Below, piece after piece: positions 33,187 through 43,356 of a stretch of DNA of 63,119 nt. Position 1 is the first letter of the stretch. Each line of letters begins with the position of its first letter. Source of the DNA: Ralstonia sp. ASV6. GTDB lineage: Bacteria; Pseudomonadota; Gammaproteobacteria; Burkholderiales; Burkholderiaceae. The position numbers and the translations under genes were made by a program. The stretch covers positions 1 through 63,119 of the forward strand of contig NZ_JAELUI010000008.1 of assembly GCF_016429285.1 (NCBI RefSeq), read 5' to 3'. A model generated the notes under the pieces. That model was not told the DNA's origin. It did no database searches and was given only the letters and a program-made list of their open reading frames with translations.

Positions 33187-34184
33187 GCACGCCGCTGGTA
33201 GAACTCAAGCAAGTCGGCAAGCGCTTTGGCGATCGGAAAATCGGCCCTGTTGACAGCATTCTGCAGCGTCTGGGGCTCGCGAAACCGCCCGCCGTGGTGC
33301 GCGCCGTCGACGGCATCGACCTGGCAATCCAACCGGGTGAAGTCGTCGGCCTTGTTGGCGAATCAGGCTGCGGAAAATCCACGCTCGGCCGCATCGCCGC
33401 AGGGCTGATGCCGCCGTCCGACGGCGAGGTGCGCGTGGATGGAAAGTCAGTCAACACGCTCTCAGCCGATGAAGCGCGCGATGCCCGACTGAAGATCCAG
33501 ATGATCTTCCAGGACCCATACGCCAGCCTCAACCCGCGCCTGCGCGTGGAAGAGATCATCGGCGAGGCGGCCCGTGTACACGGTCTGACCGACCGCGCCG
33601 GTTTTGCCGATTACGTGGCCGCGCAGATGCAGCGTGCGGGCCTCGACCCCGCCCTGCGCGACCGCTACCCGCACCAGTTCAGCGGAGGTCAGCGGCAGCG
33701 CATCGGCATTGCGCGGGCGCTGGCAGTGCAGCCGTCGATGCTTGTCTGCGACGAGGCAGTGGCGGCGCTGGACGTGTCCATCCAGGCGCAGATCCTGAAC
33801 CTGTTCATGGACCTGCGTGAACAGCTCAACCTGACGTACCTGTTCATCAGCCACGACCTGGGGGTAGTGGAGCACCTGTCAGATCGCGTGGTGATCATGT
33901 ACCTGGGCCGCGTGGTGGAATCGGCGCCGGCAGAGGAAGTCTTCCGCCGCCCGAACCATCCTTACACGCAGACACTGCTGGCGGAGATCCCGCGCCTGTC
34001 TGCACGGCACAAGACCTTCACGGCCATTCAGGGCGAGATGCCCAGCCCGTTGAACCCGCCCACCGGCTGCCATTTCCACCCGCGCTGTCCGCACGCCATG
34101 CCTCGCTGCAAGACCGAAGCCCCAACCCTGCGCGGCATTGCGGTCAACCACATCAGCGCCTGTCATTTGAACGACGCGATCTGA
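33183..34184 (+). CDS. ABC importer ATPase (DppF/OppF family)
   Basis: This 333-residue partner ATPase has Walker [19 protein letters not shown], signature [17 protein letters not shown] and Walker [17 protein letters not shown] (note EAVAALD where DEPTSALD is usual). The oligopeptide tail [16 protein letters not shown] is present. The ATG at 33183 overlaps the DppD-type stop by 4 nt. A 44-base gap separates it from the binding-protein gene. Confidence 0.95.
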
Positions 34185-34228
34185 ACGATCTTCAATAAGC
34201 CAACCAAACAACTACAAAGGGAACAACC

Positions 34229-35797
34229 GTGAAACGCCTCCTAGCCTCGTCGCTTGCCGTTGCCCTGTTTGCCGCTGCTGGTGCTGCCGGCGCACAGACA
34301 CTCAGCATCGGCTTTGCCGATCCGCTGTCGTCGCTCGACCCGCAGCTGAACAACCATGCCGGCGACCGCTCTGTCGACGTGCACTTCTGGGACCTGCTGG
34401 TCGAGAACAAGTGGAACAAGCTGCAACCCGGCCTGGCGCTGTCGTGGAAGACGCTGGACCCGAAGACGTGGGAATTCAAGCTGCGCCCCGGCGTGAAATG
34501 GCACGACGGCCAGCCTTTCACGGCCGATGACGTCATCTTCTCGTACCAGCGCGCGCGCAGCGTGCCGGGCAGCGTGGCGACCTTCGCGGGCTATCTGCGC
34601 ACGGTGGAATCGGTCACGGCCAAAGACCCGCTCACGCTCATCATCAAGACGAACATCCCGAACCCGGACCTGCCGCTGAACCTCGCCTCCGTGCACATCG
34701 TCAGCAAGCACGTGGGAGAAAAATCCGCCACTGAGGACTACAACGCTGGCCGCGCCGTCGTGGGCACCGGCCCGTACAAGTTCGTCTCGTATGTGCCGGG
34801 CGACCGCGTGGTCATGGCGCGCAATGACAGCTACTGGGGTGGCAAGCAGATCTGGGAGAAGGTCAACTACCGCTACATCAACAACGCCGCCGCGCGCACG
34901 GCCAACCTGCTCTCGGGCGAGGTGGACGTGATCGACAAGGTGTCGGTGGCCGACCTCGCACGTCTGCGCCAGTCGCCCAACGTGAAGGTGTTCGCCTACC
35001 CCGGCCTGCGCGTGATGCTGCTGCAGCCGAGCTTCCGCAAGGGCCCGAACGAATACATCACGGGCAACGACGGCAAGCCGCTCGCCAACAATCCGCTGCT
35101 GGACGTGCGCGTGCGCCAGGCGCTGTCGCTGGCGGTTGACCGCAAGGCCATCGTCGACCGCATCCTGCAAGGCGCAGCCACTGTCGCCAACCAGTGGATG
35201 CCTGCCGACACGTACGGCTACAACCCCGACGTGAAGAACATTGCCTACGACCCGGCGCAAGCGAAGAAACTGCTGGCCGACGCAGGGTTTCCGCAGGGCT
35301 TCAACCTGACCATGCATGTGCCGAACGATCGCTACCCGCAAGGCCCGGAAACGGCGCAAGCGGTGGCACAGTTCTGGTCGCGCATCGGCGTGAAGACCAA
35401 GGTGGAGGTGGTGCCCTGGTCGGTCTACTCGGGCCGCGCCAACAAGAATGACTACGCGATGAGCATGCTGGCGTGGGGCAACGGCACCGGCGAGGCGAGC
35501 TACGCGCTGGTCAACGTACTGGCCACCGTCGACACCAAGAAGGGCCTGGGTGCATCCAACTGGGGCCACTACAGCAACGCGGCCGTGGACAACGCGCTGA
35601 ACGCCTCCACCGAGGAATTCAACGTCGAGAAGCGCGCGGCCATCCTGCGCCATTCGGTCAAGCTCGTGTCGGACGATGTGGGCGTGCTGCCCCTGTACCA
35701 CTACCAGAACGTATGGGCTGCCAAGAAGGGCCTGAAGGTGACCCCGATGACCAGCGACCGCACAGCCGCGCAGATGGTTACCAAGGACGGCAAGTAA
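34229..35797 (+). CDS. ABC importer substrate-binding protein (SBP_bac_5 family)
   Basis: This 522-residue periplasmic binding protein starts with a cleavable signal peptide (MKRLLASSLAVALFAAAGAA, cut near AGAQ). The family-5 pattern is visible in LSIGFADPLSSLDPQLNN, FKLRPGVKWHDGQPFTADDV and VRQALSLAVDRKAIVDRILQ. It looks like the KPN_01854-type binding proteins that recur with CMD/AhpD-like genes (from memory of TIGRFAM TIGR04028). The ligand cannot be read from sequence. The fusion gene begins 7 bases after its stop. Confidence 0.92.
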   Translation: MKRLLASSLAVALFAAAGAAGAQTLSIGFADPLSSLDPQLNNHAGDRSVDVHFWDLLVENKWNKLQPGLALSWKTLDPKTWEFKLRPGVKWHDGQPFTADDVIFSYQRARSVPGSVATFAGYLRTVESVTAKDPLTLIIKTNIPNPDLPLNLASVHIVSKHVGEKSATEDYNAGRAVVGTGPYKFVSYVPGDRVVMARNDSYWGGKQIWEKVNYRYINNAAARTANLLSGEVDVIDKVSVADLARLRQSPNVKVFAYPGLRVMLLQPSFRKGPNEYITGNDGKPLANNPLLDVRVRQALSLAVDRKAIVDRILQGAATVANQWMPADTYGYNPDVKNIAYDPAQAKKLLADAGFPQGFNLTMHVPNDRYPQGPETAQAVAQFWSRIGVKTKVEVVPWSVYSGRANKNDYAMSMLAWGNGTGEASYALVNVLATVDTKKGLGASNWGHYSNAAVDNALNASTEEFNVEKRAAILRHSVKLVSDDVGVLPLYHYQNVWAAKKGLKVTPMTSDRTAAQMVTKDGK

Positions 35798-35804
35798 GCG
35801 CGCC

Positions 35805-37697
35805 ATGGCAACGTTCGTGCTCAATGTCACGCCGGCGGATGACCTGATCGACGTGCAGCGCCGCATTGTCGTGACGGGGTTGGCGCCCGGCGCGCAAGTC
35901 GGCATCGTCGCGCAAACGCGTCGTGGCAACGGCGTCCTGTGGCACAGCCGCGCTGCTTTCGTCGCTGACGCGCAAGGCACCGTCGACCTGACCCGCGATG
36001 CGCCGGTCTCTGGCGATTACACAGGCATCAGCGCCATGGGCCTGATCTGGAGCCAGCGCCCGGAAGACGGCAAGGCGCGCGAGGTCTTCCCGCAACCAGT
36101 GACCGCGCCGCTGACGACCACGCTCACGGCCACCGCCGGCGGCGAGTCGATCCACGCGCGTTTCGTGCAGCGACTGGCAGCACCCGGCGTGACCCGCCAC
36201 GAGGTGCGCGCATCGGACAATGATGAGGGCCTGGTCGGCACGCTCTACTTGCCGGACGCCTATGCCCACCCCGGCCCGCGCCCGGCGGTGCTGATCCTCA
36301 ATGGCTCGGGCGGCGGTATCAACGAGCCGCGCGCGGCGCTGTACGCCTCGCACGGTTATGCGGCGTTTGCGCTGGCCTACTTCAAGGCGCCGGGGCTGTC
36401 GGACTACATCTCCAACACGCCGTTGGAGTACTTCGAGCGTGCACTCGCATGGCTGCGCAAGCGCGTCGAGCCGCTGCACGACTTTGTGGCGGTGAGCGGT
36501 CAATCGCGCGGCGGTGAACTGGCATTGCTGCTGGGTGCGACGTTTCCTGAGGCCGTGTCCGCCGTGATCGGCTACGTGCCGGGTGCAGTCGTGCACAGCG
36601 CACAGAATGCCGCCGACCCCGCCATCGGCCGTGAAGGCCCGACGTGGCTGTACCGCGGCCAGCCGCTGCCACACCTGTGGGAGGGCAACCGTACCGCTAC
36701 GTGGGCACCATTCGATGAAGGCCCGGCGCCGCACCGGCATGAGCGCGCCATCCGCACCGCGCTGCAGGATATGGATGCCGTCGCCCGTGCACGCATCCGC
36801 ATCGAACGCGCGCGTGGGCCGGTGCTGCTGCTCTCGGCCACCGACGACGGCTCCTGGCCCTCAGGCGATTACTCGCGCATGGTCACCGCCAAGCTGGCCG
36901 AGGTACGCCACCCCTACCCCGTCGAGCATTTCGACTACGAAGGCGCCGGCCACGCCATCGTCTTCCCGTACGTGCCGACCACACAGCTCGTCTACGCACA
37001 CCCGGTGTCGGGTCGCATCAGTACCGGCGGCGGCGAACCGCGCGCCAACGCACGTGCCGACGCGCAGTCGTGGGCCGCTGTACGACGTTTTCTCGCCAGC
37101 GCGGTGGCTGCGCGCGGCGCCTCCGTACCCGATTCTCGGAGCCTTTCAACGATGGATTTCACGCCCGCTCAAGATGTTGTCGATCAGGTTGCCGGCCTGG
37201 ACGACGGCGGCGCCACGCACGCGCTGCGTCACGCCCGCGAAAAGGTGGCGACCGCCACACAAGGCAGCTACGACGCCCTGTTCGACCCCGCTCTGCCCGG
37301 CCTCACGCTTGGTGAACGCCTGCTGGTGGCGCTCTATGCTTGCCGTCTGACGCCTGCCCCTGAACTGGCCGAGCATTACCGCGCGCGGCTGGCAGAAACG
37401 CAGGTCGATGCCACTGCATTGCAGGCGGTCGACCACGGTGAAGTGGAAGCGCTGACAGATCCGCGTTTGCACGCCATCCTCACCTTCACGCGCACCCTCA
37501 TCGAGCGCCCCATCGAAGGAGATCGCGAAGCATTGCAGAAGCTGCCCGCCGCCGGGCTTGCCACGACGGATGTCGTCACCCTCGCGCAGCTGATTGCCTT
37601 CCTCTCGTACCAGACGCGGCTGGTCGCCGGCCTGCGTGCGCTGGACGCAGCCGTCGGCCCCCATGCATCCGCAACTTCCACGGAGACTGCAGCATGA
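35805..37697 (+). CDS. Fusion: BAAT/acyl-CoA-thioesterase-like hydrolase plus CMD domain
   Basis: The 630-residue frame joins two normally separate proteins. Residues ~1-425 form an acyl-CoA thioester hydrolase/BAAT fold: N-terminal beta domain, then an alpha/beta-hydrolase with nucleophile Ser234 in VSGQSRGGELAL, an Asp in LLSATDDGSWPS and His383 in EGAGHAIVFPY. Residues ~450-630 resemble the carboxymuconolactone-decarboxylase-like Avi_7170 family (from memory TIGR04029) but lack a CxxC pair. An in-frame ATG at 37152 with GGAG 10 bases before it could also make a separate 181-residue CMD protein. Function in the operon is unknown; hydrolysis or activation of the imported compound is inference. 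Confidence 0.82.
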   Translation: MATFVLNVTPADDLIDVQRRIVVTGLAPGAQVGIVAQTRRGNGVLWHSRAAFVADAQGTVDLTRDAPVSGDYTGISAMGLIWSQRPEDGKAREVFPQPVTAPLTTTLTATAGGESIHARFVQRLAAPGVTRHEVRASDNDEGLVGTLYLPDAYAHPGPRPAVLILNGSGGGINEPRAALYASHGYAAFALAYFKAPGLSDYISNTPLEYFERALAWLRKRVEPLHDFVAVSGQSRGGELALLLGATFPEAVSAVIGYVPGAVVHSAQNAADPAIGREGPTWLYRGQPLPHLWEGNRTATWAPFDEGPAPHRHERAIRTALQDMDAVARARIRIERARGPVLLLSATDDGSWPSGDYSRMVTAKLAEVRHPYPVEHFDYEGAGHAIVFPYVPTTQLVYAHPVSGRISTGGGEPRANARADAQSWAAVRRFLASAVAARGASVPDSRSLSTMDFTPAQDVVDQVAGLDDGGATHALRHAREKVATATQGSYDALFDPALPGLTLGERLLVALYACRLTPAPELAEHYRARLAETQVDATALQAVDHGEVEALTDPRLHAILTFTRTLIERPIEGDREALQKLPAAGLATTDVVTLAQLIAFLSYQTRLVAGLRALDAAVGPHASATSTETAA

Positions 37698-38284
37698 CCG
37701 AGATCATCCGCGCCCACGGCTTCACCAACGAATCGCTGGAATGGCAGGCATGGCTCGATGTGGTGGACCTTGACCGCGCCACGCCCGAGCAGATCGCCGT
37801 GCTGGAAGAGAGCCACCCCAAGGCGAAGACGTCGGACTACTACCGCTTCCTCGTTCATCAGCCGGAGATCCTGCGCCAGCGCTCGGCAGCATTCAACGCG
37901 ATCATGTACGCACCAGGCGGCCTGTCTCGCGCGGAGCGCGAACTCGCCAGCGCGGTGGTATCGCGCGTGAACGGCTGCGTGTACTGCGCATCGGTGCACG
38001 CGCAGCGCTTCGAGCAGCTTGCCAAGCGCAACGACGTGATCAAACAGGTCTTCGAAGACCCACACACCGCCGGCACCAATGCGCGTGAACGGGCCATCGC
38101 ACTGTTCTCCATCGACCTGACACTGCGCCCCGGTGACATACGTGCCGAAGACCTGCAGCCGCTCAAGGCCGCTGGGCTGACAGATGCGGAAATCCTCGAC
38201 CTGATCCACGCCGTGGCGATCTTCGCGTGGGCGAACCGGTTGATGCTGAACCTGGGCGAGCCGGTGTTTCCGGACGTCGCCTGA
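37694..38284 (+). CDS. AhpD-like alkylhydroperoxidase domain protein
   Basis: This 196-residue protein resembles the Avi_7169-type peroxidase-related family (from memory TIGR04030). The core redox motif is VNGCVYCASVHAQRF with Cys95, Cys98 and His102, the AhpD-type arrangement. It overlaps the fusion gene stop by 4 nt and is the last gene of the LysR operon. A shared terminator follows. The redox role on the imported substrate is inferred. Confidence 0.9.
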   Translation: MTEIIRAHGFTNESLEWQAWLDVVDLDRATPEQIAVLEESHPKAKTSDYYRFLVHQPEILRQRSAAFNAIMYAPGGLSRAERELASAVVSRVNGCVYCASVHAQRFEQLAKRNDVIKQVFEDPHTAGTNARERAIALFSIDLTLRPGDIRAEDLQPLKAAGLTDAEILDLIHAVAIFAWANRLMLNLGEPVFPDVA

Positions 38285-38300
38285 GTCCGTCTCCACCTCA

Positions 38301-38340
38301 AAGAAAAAACCGCAGGTTTTGAGCCTGCGGCTCTTTCTTT
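38301..38340. terminator. Bidirectional terminator between convergent genes
   Basis: CCGCAGG pairs with CCTGCGG (38310-38330), with an A-rich flank on the left and CTCTTTCTTT on the right. It can end the ABC operon on the plus strand and the iorB-like gene on the minus strand. Confidence 0.88.
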
Positions 38341-38357
38341 TCAACGCAGCTGCGTCA

Positions 38358-40655
38358 CTACGCCATCGGCAACTGCCGCACCGGCTTGCCGGTCAACTGC
38401 GCCACGGCATGTGCCACCGCGGGCGCAATCGGCGGCACGCCAATCTCACCCACACCGGTCGGCTCTGCCGTGCTCGGCACAATGTGCGTTTCAATGACGG
38501 GCGCCTCGGCCATCTTGAGTGCTGGGTAGTCAGGGAAGTTCGATTGCACGACCTGCCCGTCCTTGATGTCGATCTTCCCGTACAGCGCCGCCGTCAGGCC
38601 AAAGATCACCGCGCTTTCCATCTGCTGCGCGACGATGCCTGGGTTGATGACCGTACCGCAATCCACCGCACACACAACGCGGTGCACACGCGGTTTGCCA
38701 TCCTTCAACGACACCTCCACCACCTGCGCCACCACCGAGCCGAAGCTCGGGTGCAGCGCAATGCCGCGTGCACGCGGTGCGCCATCGGCGGCAGGCGGCA
38801 GCGGCTGCCCCCAGCCCGCGGCCTGCGCAGCCGTGTCGAGCACCTTCAACTCACGCGGATGCGCCTTCAGCAGGTCGCGCCGCATCGCCAGCGGATCCAG
38901 CTTGGCGGCAGCCGCCACGTCATTGAGGAAGCCCTCCATGAAGAACCCGTTATACGAGTGCCCCACGCTGCGCCAGAACCCCACCGGGATCGGCAAATCC
39001 ACCGCCACATGCGCGATGTGCTCGTGCTCGATCTCGTACGGCAGGTCGAACAGCCCTTCGGCGGTATAGCGATCGATGCCTGCGGAGGGTGCGCCGAACA
39101 GCCTGTCCAACTCACCCGCCAGGATCGACTGACCAGCGCTGCGCGAGGCAATTGCCGTGATCTTGCCGTTCTCCACACGCGCCTTCAGCCGTGCAATGGC
39201 GTGCGGACGATAGAAATCGTGACGGACGTCCTCTTCGCGCGACCAGATGACCTGTACCGGCTTGCCTTCGGTCTTGGTGGCAATGGTGACGGCCTGGCTG
39301 ATGAAATCGGACTCCAGCCGCCGCCCGAAGCCGCCGCCAATCAACGGGATGTCGATGTGGACCTTGTCGCCGCTCACGCCTGCTGCACGTGCTGCCACCA
39401 GTTGTGCCAGCGTGGCGACCTGCGTGGGCGCCCACAGATGCACCCCATCCGCTGTCACCTGCGCCGTGCAGTTGATCGGCTCCATGGCCGTGTGCGCGAG
39501 ATACGGTGCGGTGTATTCCGCTTCCACAAGCGTGGCGCCGTCAGCCTTGTCAAAGGCCTTCAAGCCGTCGCCGAGCGAGCGGTAGGTGAACCCACCCTTG
39601 TCGCTATCCAGCGCGCTGACGAGTTGCTGCCTGATGCCCGCGGAATCGAGCGTGGCATGCGGGCCGTTGTCCCACACGGGCTCAACGGTCGCCAGCGCCT
39701 GGCGCGCCTGCCAGTAGTGATCCGCCACAACGGCCACGCCAGGCGCACCGCCCGCCGAACCTTCAAACGGCACCACATAGCGCACACCCAGCATGCCGAG
39801 CGCCGCCTTCGACTGGAACGTCTTGAGCTTGCCGCCAAAGACGGGGCACATTACGACGGCGGCGTACAGCATCCCTGCCGGACGCGCATCGATGGAGAAG
39901 CGCGCGCTGCCATCCGTCTTGGCGACCAGATCATTGCGCGGCGCAGGCTTGCCGATCAACTGGTATTGCGAAGCCGGCTTGAGTACGACGTTGGACGGCG
40001 GTGCAATGGCGCGCGCAGCTTTCGCCATACCACCGAAGGTCGCCTGCTTACCGCCCGGGCCGATCAGCTGGCCATCGTGCACGCTTACCTGCGCGGCGGG
40101 TACGTTCCATTCGCGCGCGGCGGCCTCTACCAGCGCGGCGCGGGCCGTGGCGGCGGCTTCGCGCACCGGCTGCCAGCCGTCTGCCACACTGCTGCTGCCA
40201 CCGGTGATGATGAGCCCGATCTCGCGCGCGCTCTTGGCCATGACCCAGTGCAGCGCGCGGGCCCAGGTCTTGTCTGCGCTGTCCGGGTGCAGCGGGAGTG
40301 AACTGTCCCCCATGGCGACCACGTTGCCGTAGATGCGCTCCACCGGCGACGTCTCGATACTCACGCGCGCCAGCGGAATGTCCAGCTCCTCCGCCGCTAG
40401 CATCGACAACGCGGTGTGAATGCCCTGCCCCATCTCCACGCGCGGCATGGCCAGGATGACGTTGCCCTCCGGGGTGATCTTGATCCACCCATTCAGGGCG
40501 ACCTCGCCCCCGTGTTCGGGAAACAGCGCCGGATCCCCCACGCGGCTGCGCGGTGGCATCACGCCCCAGCCCACCACCAGCGCGCCGCCGACGGCCAGCG
40601 CACCCAACAGGAAACGGCGGCGCCCACTGCGTGGCTTGGTTGCCTTGGCGTTCAT
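38358..40655 (-). CDS. Aldehyde/isoquinoline oxidoreductase, large molybdopterin subunit (IorB-like)
   Basis: This 765-residue xanthine-oxidase-family large subunit binds molybdopterin. The N-terminus carries a twin-arginine-type signal, [20 protein letters not shown], so it is exported folded. Family blocks include [35 protein letters not shown] and [20 protein letters not shown] with the conserved Glu near the active site. Start at 40655 overlaps the end of the small-subunit gene. Oxidation of an aldehyde or N-heterocycle is expected; the substrate is unknown. Confidence 0.88.
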   Translation of the reverse strand: MNAKATKPRSGRRRFLLGALAVGGALVVGWGVMPPRSRVGDPALFPEHGGEVALNGWIKITPEGNVILAMPRVEMGQGIHTALSMLAAEELDIPLARVSIETSPVERIYGNVVAMGDSSLPLHPDSADKTWARALHWVMAKSAREIGLIITGGSSSVADGWQPVREAAATARAALVEAAAREWNVPAAQVSVHDGQLIGPGGKQATFGGMAKAARAIAPPSNVVLKPASQYQLIGKPAPRNDLVAKTDGSARFSIDARPAGMLYAAVVMCPVFGGKLKTFQSKAALGMLGVRYVVPFEGSAGGAPGVAVVADHYWQARQALATVEPVWDNGPHATLDSAGIRQQLVSALDSDKGGFTYRSLGDGLKAFDKADGATLVEAEYTAPYLAHTAMEPINCTAQVTADGVHLWAPTQVATLAQLVAARAAGVSGDKVHIDIPLIGGGFGRRLESDFISQAVTIATKTEGKPVQVIWSREEDVRHDFYRPHAIARLKARVENGKITAIASRSAGQSILAGELDRLFGAPSAGIDRYTAEGLFDLPYEIEHEHIAHVAVDLPIPVGFWRSVGHSYNGFFMEGFLNDVAAAAKLDPLAMRRDLLKAHPRELKVLDTAAQAAGWGQPLPPAADGAPRARGIALHPSFGSVVAQVVEVSLKDGKPRVHRVVCAVDCGTVINPGIVAQQMESAVIFGLTAALYGKIDIKDGQVVQSNFPDYPALKMAEAPVIETHIVPSTAEPTGVGEIGVPPIAPAVAHAVAQLTGKPVRQLPMA

Positions 40656-41119
40656 GCCTGGCCCTCCCGCAGTACCTTCGCCGCACGTTTGATGGCCGCG
40701 CGCACACGCGGATACGTGCCACAGCGGCAAATGTTGGTCATGGCCGTATCGATGTCAGCGTCGCTTGGATCGGGTTGCCGCGCCAGCAGATCCGCTGCGG
40801 CCATCAGCATGCCGGACTGGCAGTAGCCGCACTGCGGCACCTGCTCGTCCACCCACGCCTGTTGCAGCGCGTGGCGCTTGCCTTCGCCCCCGGCCAACCC
40901 TTCGATGGTAGTGATGCGCTTGCCCGCCACCGCAGCCACCGGCAACACACACGACCGTACGGCCGCCCCGTCCAGGTGAACCGTGCATGCACCGCACGCC
41001 GCAACACCGCAACCGAACTTGGTCCCGGTCATGTTCAGGTGATCGCGCAAGACCCACAGCAGAGGCGTAGCCGGGTCGCAGTCGACACTGACCGGCCGGT
41101 GGTTGACGTCCAATTCCAT
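40652..41119 (-). CDS. 2Fe-2S subunit of the IorAB-type oxidoreductase
   Basis: This 155-residue electron-transfer subunit has a plant-type ferredoxin domain ([17 protein letters not shown], with a later Cys in VRSCVLPV). The second cluster domain has [17 protein letters not shown] and [21 protein letters not shown] lies 9 bases before the ATG at 41119. It overlaps the large-subunit gene by 4 nt. The usual third component, a c-type cytochrome gene, is not found nearby. Confidence 0.93.
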   Translation of the reverse strand: MELDVNHRPVSVDCDPATPLLWVLRDHLNMTGTKFGCGVAACGACTVHLDGAAVRSCVLPVAAVAGKRITTIEGLAGGEGKRHALQQAWVDEQVPQCGYCQSGMLMAAADLLARQPDPSDADIDTAMTNICRCGTYPRVRAAIKRAAKVLREGQA

Positions 41120-41534
41120 GAGGGTGGTCTCCTTGTTTTTGTGTTCTTTTTTGTGGCGAAAGCGTACGTTCAAACGCCTCCGCACCGCAATAGTGGAACG
41201 CCTCGATTCATGAGAATTCCGCAAAAGAATCAACGGGCTAGCAACGCGCAAAAGCGCATCGGCCTTCCGCAGGTATGCGCACTACGCACAACACGTGGAC
41301 AGCCGTCGTGTGCCATGCGCTTGCGGCCATCGGCACAACGCCCCGAATAGGCCCAGTCCTACACCACAGCGCGCCGCTTTAGGACTGATCCGCTTTTCGC
41401 GCTCCCCTGGACTCAATACAGTCTGCGCATCGTCCTTCGCGCATGCTCGTGTCAGTGGTCATGCACAACGCCGGCATTCCGTGGCGAGATCGTCACAGAG
41501 AAGCTGCAACTGCCCTGCAACACGCGCCATCATC
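41120..41534. other. Intergenic region between iorA-like gene and regulator
   Basis: About 415 bases hold the divergent control regions for the minus-strand oxidoreductase genes and the plus-strand response regulator. No gene is supported here. The half nearest the oxidoreductase is T-rich around 41130-41155. Confidence 0.4.
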
Positions 41535-42206
41535 ATGAATCCCGTCCTGATCCGCGTCGCCATCGCCGACGACCACCCGGCCATCCTGTTTGGCGTCAAA
41601 CATGAACTGGCCAGCCGCCAATCGATCTCGATCGATGGCCTCGTACGCAATTCGACCGAGCTGATCGAGCTGCTCGACCGCACACCCATCGACGTGCTTG
41701 TGTGCGACTACGCCATGCCTGGCGGCAGCTATGGCGACGGCATGGCATTGCTGACGCTGGTCCAGCAGCGTTACACGCATGTGCGCATCGTGGTTCTGAC
41801 GATGATGGAGAACGTGGCGATCCTCTCAGCGCTCATGACGGGTATCCAATGCATCGTCAGCAAATCCGATCTGACAAACCACCTGTCACTCGCCGTGCAC
41901 GCCGCGTTTGCAAACGGCCGCTATGTATCGCCGACGATCGAGAAGATTCTGCGCACGCTGGAGCCAACCCACAAGGACGCGCCTGGCAATGCACAACTGA
42001 CCAGCCGCGAACTCGAAGTCATCCGCCTGTACGTATCAGGCATGACGATCAACGAGATCGCCGCGCGCCTGAGCCGCAGCAAGAAAACCATCAGCACGCA
42101 GAAGAGCAGCGCTATGCGCAAGCTCAATATCCACCGCGAGGTGGACCTCTTCTACTACGGTGTTGAAACGGGCCTGATCCCGTCCGTCATGCGGCCGGCA
42201 CGGTAA
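41535..42206 (+). CDS. RcsB/BvgA-like response regulator A
   Basis: This 223-residue NarL/FixJ-type regulator has an intact receiver: the Asp pair in AIADDHPAILFG, phospho-acceptor Asp58 in DVLVCDYAMPGGSYGDG and the Lys in IVSKSDLTNH. The LuxR-type helix-turn-helix is LTSRELEVIRLYVSGMTINE and RSKKTISTQKSSAMRKLNI. Start at 41535 gives the conserved N-terminus. It is convergent with its close paralogue at 42597. No kinase gene is intact nearby. Confidence 0.9.
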   Translation: MNPVLIRVAIADDHPAILFGVKHELASRQSISIDGLVRNSTELIELLDRTPIDVLVCDYAMPGGSYGDGMALLTLVQQRYTHVRIVVLTMMENVAILSALMTGIQCIVSKSDLTNHLSLAVHAAFANGRYVSPTIEKILRTLEPTHKDAPGNAQLTSRELEVIRLYVSGMTINEIAARLSRSKKTISTQKSSAMRKLNIHREVDLFYYGVETGLIPSVMRPAR

Positions 42207-42359
42207 CGCACGAGCCTTTCCTTATCCGGCCCGATCCGCCCCACTACCAGACAGGTCTGATAGACGGACCACTTTCCACCCCATAACGTAGATAGATTCG
42301 CGCCATGACACCGGTGCGACATGCGCAGCGCGCGCAGCGTTGCCATTGGAGACCAGATC

Positions 42360-42578
42360 ATGAAGCAGACTGAACGAGACAACCTACGGCACATTCTGCT
42401 CGGCTTTGCCGAGCTGACGGCGCCGGCGCGCCACGCGTTTCTGGGCGCCATGAACGAATACCTGTTCTCGTCGCCGCAGCGCAGGCGGCAGATTGTCGAA
42501 GCCTGGAAGCAGCCGGACGCGCCCGCGCCAGACAAACCGCAACCGCGCAGTGTGCCGCCCGCAGAGCGGCCGGTCTGA
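42360..42578 (+). CDS. Small helical ORF between the two regulators
   Basis: I do not recognise it. The 72-residue protein starts at the ATG at 42360 (MKQTERDNLRHILLGFAELT). It has a helical body (RHAFLGAMNEYLFSSPQRRR) and a Pro-rich tail. No membrane segment is present. A partial GGAGACC site lies before the ATG. It follows regulator A by 153 bases and converges with regulator B. A real small gene is plausible. Confidence 0.5.
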   Translation: MKQTERDNLRHILLGFAELTAPARHAFLGAMNEYLFSSPQRRRQIVEAWKQPDAPAPDKPQPRSVPPAERPV

Positions 42579-42596
42579 CCCCTCTGCGTTCAACGC

Positions 42597-43280
42597 TCAG
42601 TTGGCGTCACGCGGCGGCGTTTGCGATGACGACAACCAACCGTGCTCTTTGGCGTACGTGAAGAGATCTGCATCGCGCGAGATGCCGAGCTTTTCCATGG
42701 CCCGGTTTTTCTGGGTGCTGATGGTCTTCTTGCTGCGATTGAGCCGTTCGGCAATCTCATCCACCCGCAAGCCGGACACATACAACCGCACCACCTCTGC
42801 CTCGCGCGGGCTCAGCTCAGTCGATGCCGGAGCGCCGGCTCGCTGAGCTTCGCGTTCCTCCAGCACAGCAGCAACGGTTGGCGAGTGGTACTTGCCCCCC
42901 GTATGCGCGGCATGAATGGCAGGAACGAGATGCGACACCGCGTCGGACTTACTGACAATCGCACGGACGCCAATATCATCGAGCGAACCAAGGATGGCCG
43001 GACTGTCGAGCATCGTCAGCACGACAAGCTTCACTTGGGGAAAGCGCCGGCCGATGAAGCCAAACAGCGTAATGCCATCGCCATAGTCGCCCGTGGGCAT
43101 GGCGTAGTCGGACACCAGCACATCGCACGGCGTCGATTCGAGCAGCTTGACGAGGTCAGTCGAGTTGGTGGCATGCCCTTTCAACACGATGGTGTCCACC
43201 GATGACAGCTCATGCGATATCCCGGCAATCATCCCCGGATGGTCGTCCGCCAACACCACGCCAATGCTGAAGCTGCTCAT
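42597..43280 (-). CDS. RcsB/BvgA-like response regulator B
   Basis: This 227-residue regulator has an intact receiver (VVLADDHPGMIAG; phospho-acceptor Asp58 in DVLVSDYAMPTGDYGDG; Lys in IVSKSDAVSH). Its LuxR domain reads LSPREAEVVRLYVSGLRVDE and RSKKTISTQKNRAMEKLGI. A GGGAGGGA ribosome-binding site precedes the ATG at 43280. It is close to regulator A across its length, with Asp58 at the same position. The region upstream holds the decayed histidine kinase, so this was probably its partner. Confidence 0.9.
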   Translation of the reverse strand: MSSFSIGVVLADDHPGMIAGISHELSSVDTIVLKGHATNSTDLVKLLESTPCDVLVSDYAMPTGDYGDGITLFGFIGRRFPQVKLVVLTMLDSPAILGSLDDIGVRAIVSKSDAVSHLVPAIHAAHTGGKYHSPTVAAVLEEREAQRAGAPASTELSPREAEVVRLYVSGLRVDEIAERLNRSKKTISTQKNRAMEKLGISRDADLFTYAKEHGWLSSSQTPPRDAN

Positions 43281-43356
43281 TCCTTCCCTCCTTTTGCCGA
43301 CTGTGGGTCCGCTAGGCCTCAACAGACAATACAATTTTACGATGAACGCTGTTCAA

